A stretch of 7,803 nucleotides of DNA, taken from the NCBI GenBank assembly GCA_007128995.1, contig SKWJ01000111.1:1-7803 (forward strand), in the 5' to 3' direction. This stretch comes from Paracoccaceae bacterium (GTDB lineage Bacteria > Pseudomonadota > Alphaproteobacteria > Rhodobacterales > Rhodobacteraceae). Shown here piece by piece: positions 5,584-7,803 of the stretch; the stretch's first letter is position 1, and each line of letters opens with the position of its first letter. Both the position numbers and the translations under genes were made by a program. The notes beneath the pieces were generated by a model. The model did not search any database and was not told the origin of the DNA. It saw only the letters and a program-made list of their open reading frames with translations.

Positions 5584-6190
5584 GCATGATTTCCTTCAGG
5601 ATAAGCACTCTCGCCAGCGGGTCTGTCTGGCTTTCGATGGCGACATGGTCAAAATGCCACTCTCGACGCGCGGCTGCAAGCTCTGCGCTGTGATTTTTGC
5701 CTTTTGGCAGCAAAGCTGTACCATTTTCGGCCAGATGACGCGCCACAAGCGCCAGAAGTGCAGGCAAAGGGGCAAGCGCGCGGGCCGAAACGACATCTGC
5801 CGCCTGCGGCGGCGCCTGTTCGACGCGTTCAGTCAGGACCTTCGCTGACACTCCCAGTTCTCGAATTGCGGTCATCAGGAAAGCAGATTTGCGTTTGTCG
5901 CTCTCAATCAAGGTGAATCGGCACTCTGGCCGCGCCTCATACGCCAGAATCGCACAGACCACACCCGGCAATCCGCCGCCAGACCCAAGATCTACCCAAT
6001 GCCGGGCGTCATCCGGGGCGTGGTGGAAAATCTGGGCCGAATCCAGAATATGCCGCGACCACAGATCCGGCAGTGTCGAGGGCGCGACCAGATTGATCCG
6101 CGCATTCCACTTGCCCAGAAGATCTGCGAACTGCTCGAGTTTGGCCAATGTTTCACGTGAAACATCCAGCAGTCCAGCTGGCATGGCCAT
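5576..6190 (-). CDS. rsmG: RsmG, 16S rRNA (guanine-527-N7)-methyltransferase
   Basis: RsmG (GidB) uses S-adenosylmethionine to methylate N7 of G527 in 16S rRNA within the small subunit; its loss is known to give low-level streptomycin resistance. The 204 residues contain the Rossmann-fold SAM motif WVDLGSGGGLPG (65-76), FTLIESDKRKSAFL (92-105, with the acidic residue expected to contact the SAM ribose), the conserved VSARALAPL (134-142) and the LLPKGK motif (160-165). Length is normal. The ATG at 6190 overlaps the mnmG stop by one base (TGATG); an ATG two codons later (6184) is an alternative, and no strong ribosome site favours either. Codons 9-14 (DVSRET) contain a perfect parS site. The gene ends eight bases inside parA. 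Confidence 0.97.
   Translation of the reverse strand: MAMPAGLLDVSRETLAKLEQFADLLGKWNARINLVAPSTLPDLWSRHILDSAQIFHHAPDDARHWVDLGSGGGLPGVVCAILAYEARPECRFTLIESDKRKSAFLMTAIRELGVSAKVLTERVEQAPPQAADVVSARALAPLPALLALVARHLAENGTALLPKGKNHSAELAAARREWHFDHVAIESQTDPLARVLILKEIMRV
5592..5596 (-). promoter_or_regulatory. Ribosome binding site deciding the GTG start of parA
   Basis: AAGGA on the minus strand sits eight bases before the GTG at 5583 and within the rsmG coding sequence. The nearby ATG at 5587 is in the rsmG frame, not the parA frame, so GTG is the best supported start. Confidence 0.7.
6149..6164. other. parS centromere site (TGTTTCACGTGAAACA)
   Basis: The 16 bases match the widely conserved ParB-binding palindrome at every position, so it reads the same on both strands. 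It lies inside rsmG, covering the last base of codon 9 and codons 10-14 (Val-Ser-Arg-Glu-Thr). The parB gene that should recognise it is two genes downstream in the same run. parS sites of this sequence normally cluster close to the replication origin, so the window is probably origin-proximal. No second copy is present in the window. Confidence 0.96.
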
Positions 6191-7803
6191 CAGGCAGATG
6201 CTCGCTGTTTGCGCCCCTGCAAGCGCGAGAGCAGCAAGACAAGCGCAGCAGGTGTCATTCCGTCAATCCGGGCCGCCTGCCCCAGCGTTTCCGGCCGAAG
6301 CTGTGACAGTTTGCCCGCCAGTTCATGCGACAGGCCAGAAATTGCGCGGTAATCAAACCCTTCTGGAATGCGCCGTGCCTCATCCGCGGCCAAGGCTTTG
6401 ATCTGGGCTTCCTGCCGCTCCAGATAGGAATGATAGACCATTTCTTTCTCGATCTGCGCCCTTGTGGCGGCATCAACGCTGGCAAGCGCAGGCGCAAGCG
6501 CCACCACGGCGGCAAAATCGAACCCTGGAAGCCCCAGCAGCGCCAATCCATCCCGGCGCGTACCGTCCTGGCTGACCTTGTGGCCTGCGGCGCTCAGGTC
6601 TTGCGGGGTGAAGCTCTGCGCCCGCAAAGCAGTGCGCGCTCCCTCTAACCGTGCTGATTTTGCAGTGAAAGCCATGCGCCGCGCGTCTGACAGGCAGCCA
6701 AGCTCTTCTGCCAATGGGGTCAGGCGTTGATCCGCGTTATCTGCGCGCAAAGACAGGCGATATTCTGCGCGCGATGTGAACATGCGGTAAGGCTCAGCGA
6801 CACCGCGCAGGGTAAGATCATCAATCATCACCCCGATATAGGAATTTGCACGGCTAAAGCTGACAGGCGCCCGGCCTTGCGCAGACAGCGCCGCATTCAA
6901 ACCTGCCACAAACCCCTGTGCCGCCGCTTCTTCATAGCCAGTGGTGCCATTGATCTGACCGGCAAGATAAAATCCTTCCACATCTTTCAGGCGCAAGGCG
7001 GATGTCAGCGCGCGCGGGTCAATATAGTCATATTCGATCGCATATCCCGGTTGCAGGATGCGCACATTCTCCAGTCCCCGCATCGTGCGCACATAGGCAT
7101 GCTGCACATCCTCTGGCAGAGAGGTGGAAATTCCGTTGGGGTAGACCGTGGTATCATCCAGCCCTTCAGGTTCCAGAAACACCTGATGCGAGTCTTTTTC
7201 CGCAAATCGCGTGATCTTGTCTTCGATCGAGGGGCAATAGCGCGGGCCAACACCTTCGATATTGCCGCCATACATGGCCGAACGCCCAAGATTTTCGCGG
7301 ACAATCTCATGCGTGCGCGGGTTGGTATGGGTAATCGCGCAGCTGAGTTGCGGGGCAATTGTCTGGCTGGTCAGGAAAGACAGATACTCTGGCTGCGCAT
7401 CACCCGGTTGCGGTTCCAGCGCGGCCCAATCAATGGTCGTGCCATCCAGGCGCGGCGGTGTGCCGGTTTTCAGACGCCCCATCGGCAAGGAAAGGCTGCG
7501 CAACTGTTCTGCCAGCACGCTGGACGCCTTGTCCCCCATCCGGCCAGCGGAATAGCTGACATCCCCGATGAAAACCTTGCCGCCAAGGAATGTGCCGGTT
7601 GTCAGAACAACAGCGCGTGCCTGCAAATCAGTGTCAGAATTGATCTGAATACCCTGCACTTTATCCCCGGTCCAGAGAAGCGCGGTGACTTCAGCAAAAA
7701 TGACATCGAGTCCGGGCGTTGCCATCACCTCTCGCTGAACGAAGTCACGGTAGCGTTTGCGGTCGGCCTGTGCGCGGGGGCCCTGCACTGCAGGGCCTTT
7801 GGA
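6190..7803 (-). CDS. mnmG: MnmG (GidA), tRNA uridine-5-carboxymethylaminomethyl enzyme (5' end cut by window edge)
   Basis: MnmG is an FAD enzyme that works with the GTPase MnmE to add an aminomethyl or carboxymethylaminomethyl group to the wobble uridine (U34) of certain tRNAs. The 537 visible residues begin SKGPAVQG, matching the conserved SKGPAV region that lies about 90 residues into the family, so the N-terminal GxGxxG FAD motif is outside the window. Visible landmarks in visible numbering are TTGTFLGG (68-75), [12 protein letters not shown] (110-121), [11 protein letters not shown] (186-196, with a conserved cysteine), [17 protein letters not shown] (281-297) and [18 protein letters not shown] (341-358). 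The C-terminal helical domain that binds MnmE and tRNA ends near [18 protein letters not shown] at 7788 is internal and not the start. The gene leads into rsmG with a one-base overlap; mnmE commonly precedes it but is not visible. Confidence 0.97.
   Translation of the reverse strand, partial: SKGPAVQGPRAQADRKRYRDFVQREVMATPGLDVIFAEVTALLWTGDKVQGIQINSDTDLQARAVVLTTGTFLGGKVFIGDVSYSAGRMGDKASSVLAEQLRSLSLPMGRLKTGTPPRLDGTTIDWAALEPQPGDAQPEYLSFLTSQTIAPQLSCAITHTNPRTHEIVRENLGRSAMYGGNIEGVGPRYCPSIEDKITRFAEKDSHQVFLEPEGLDDTTVYPNGISTSLPEDVQHAYVRTMRGLENVRILQPGYAIEYDYIDPRALTSALRLKDVEGFYLAGQINGTTGYEEAAAQGFVAGLNAALSAQGRAPVSFSRANSYIGVMIDDLTLRGVAEPYRMFTSRAEYRLSLRADNADQRLTPLAEELGCLSDARRMAFTAKSARLEGARTALRAQSFTPQDLSAAGHKVSQDGTRRDGLALLGLPGFDFAAVVALAPALASVDAATRAQIEKEMVYHSYLERQEAQIKALAADEARRIPEGFDYRAISGLSHELAGKLSQLRPETLGQAARIDGMTPAALVLLLSRLQGRKQRASA
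7779..7797. repeat. Perfect 9-bp inverted repeat inside mnmG
   Basis: GGCCCTGCA and TGCAGGGCC flank one C. The element encodes the near-repeat GPAVQGP in MnmG, so protein sequence partly explains it. It contains a PstI-type hexamer. No regulatory role is evident. Confidence 0.4.

Noticed and set aside
4702..5589. 295-codon plus-strand open frame opposite parA
   Set aside because: The minus strand encodes a complete ParA with all motifs; the opposite frame has no recognisable motif.
7658..7668. TTTATCCCC resembling a DnaA box
   Set aside because: It mismatches TTATCCACA, stands alone and lies inside mnmG. No cluster of DnaA boxes or AT-rich unwinding region is seen, so the origin is not in this window.

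Overview
The window looks like core chromosome from an alphaproteobacterium, most likely of Rhodobacteraceae type. It is GC-rich and densely coded, with almost no intergenic DNA. The gene neighbourhood (hrcA divergent from rph, then rdgB, a RidA-family gene and hemW, converging on mnmG-rsmG-parA-parB) fits that group from general knowledge. The taxonomic call is an inference; there is no rRNA here to confirm it.

Layout. (1) Positions 1-888, minus strand: hrcA, the heat-shock repressor, cut at its 3' end by the window edge. (2) Positions 889-1017: the only real intergenic region, a 129-base divergent promoter region between hrcA and rph. (3) Positions 1018-3891, plus strand: a tightly packed run of rph (RNase PH), rdgB (non-canonical purine NTP pyrophosphatase), a RidA-family gene and hemW (radical-SAM heme chaperone). 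Every junction overlaps, which suggests one operon with coupled translation. (4) Positions 3881-7803, minus strand: mnmG (cut at its 5' end by the window edge), rsmG, parA and parB, again with every junction overlapping. The two runs meet tail to tail, and hemW and parB overlap by 11 bases.

How the genes work together. MnmG modifies the wobble uridine of tRNA and RsmG methylates 16S rRNA, so the first half of the minus-strand run serves translation. ParA, ParB and a perfect parS site form the chromosome-segregation system. The parS site lies inside the start of the rsmG reading frame, so the centromere is built into a protein-coding gene of the same operon. The plus-strand run groups RNA 3'-end maturation, nucleotide-pool cleaning, a probable metabolite-handling protein and heme trafficking; these have no obvious single shared pathway.

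I found no undescribed system, mobile element, CRISPR array, RNA gene or phage remnant. The points most worth checking are the embedded parS, the unusual 127-base overlap that gives RdgB a C-terminal tail read from ridA sequence, the apparent loss of the catalytic arginine in the RidA-family protein, and the hemW/parB convergent overlap without a clear terminator.
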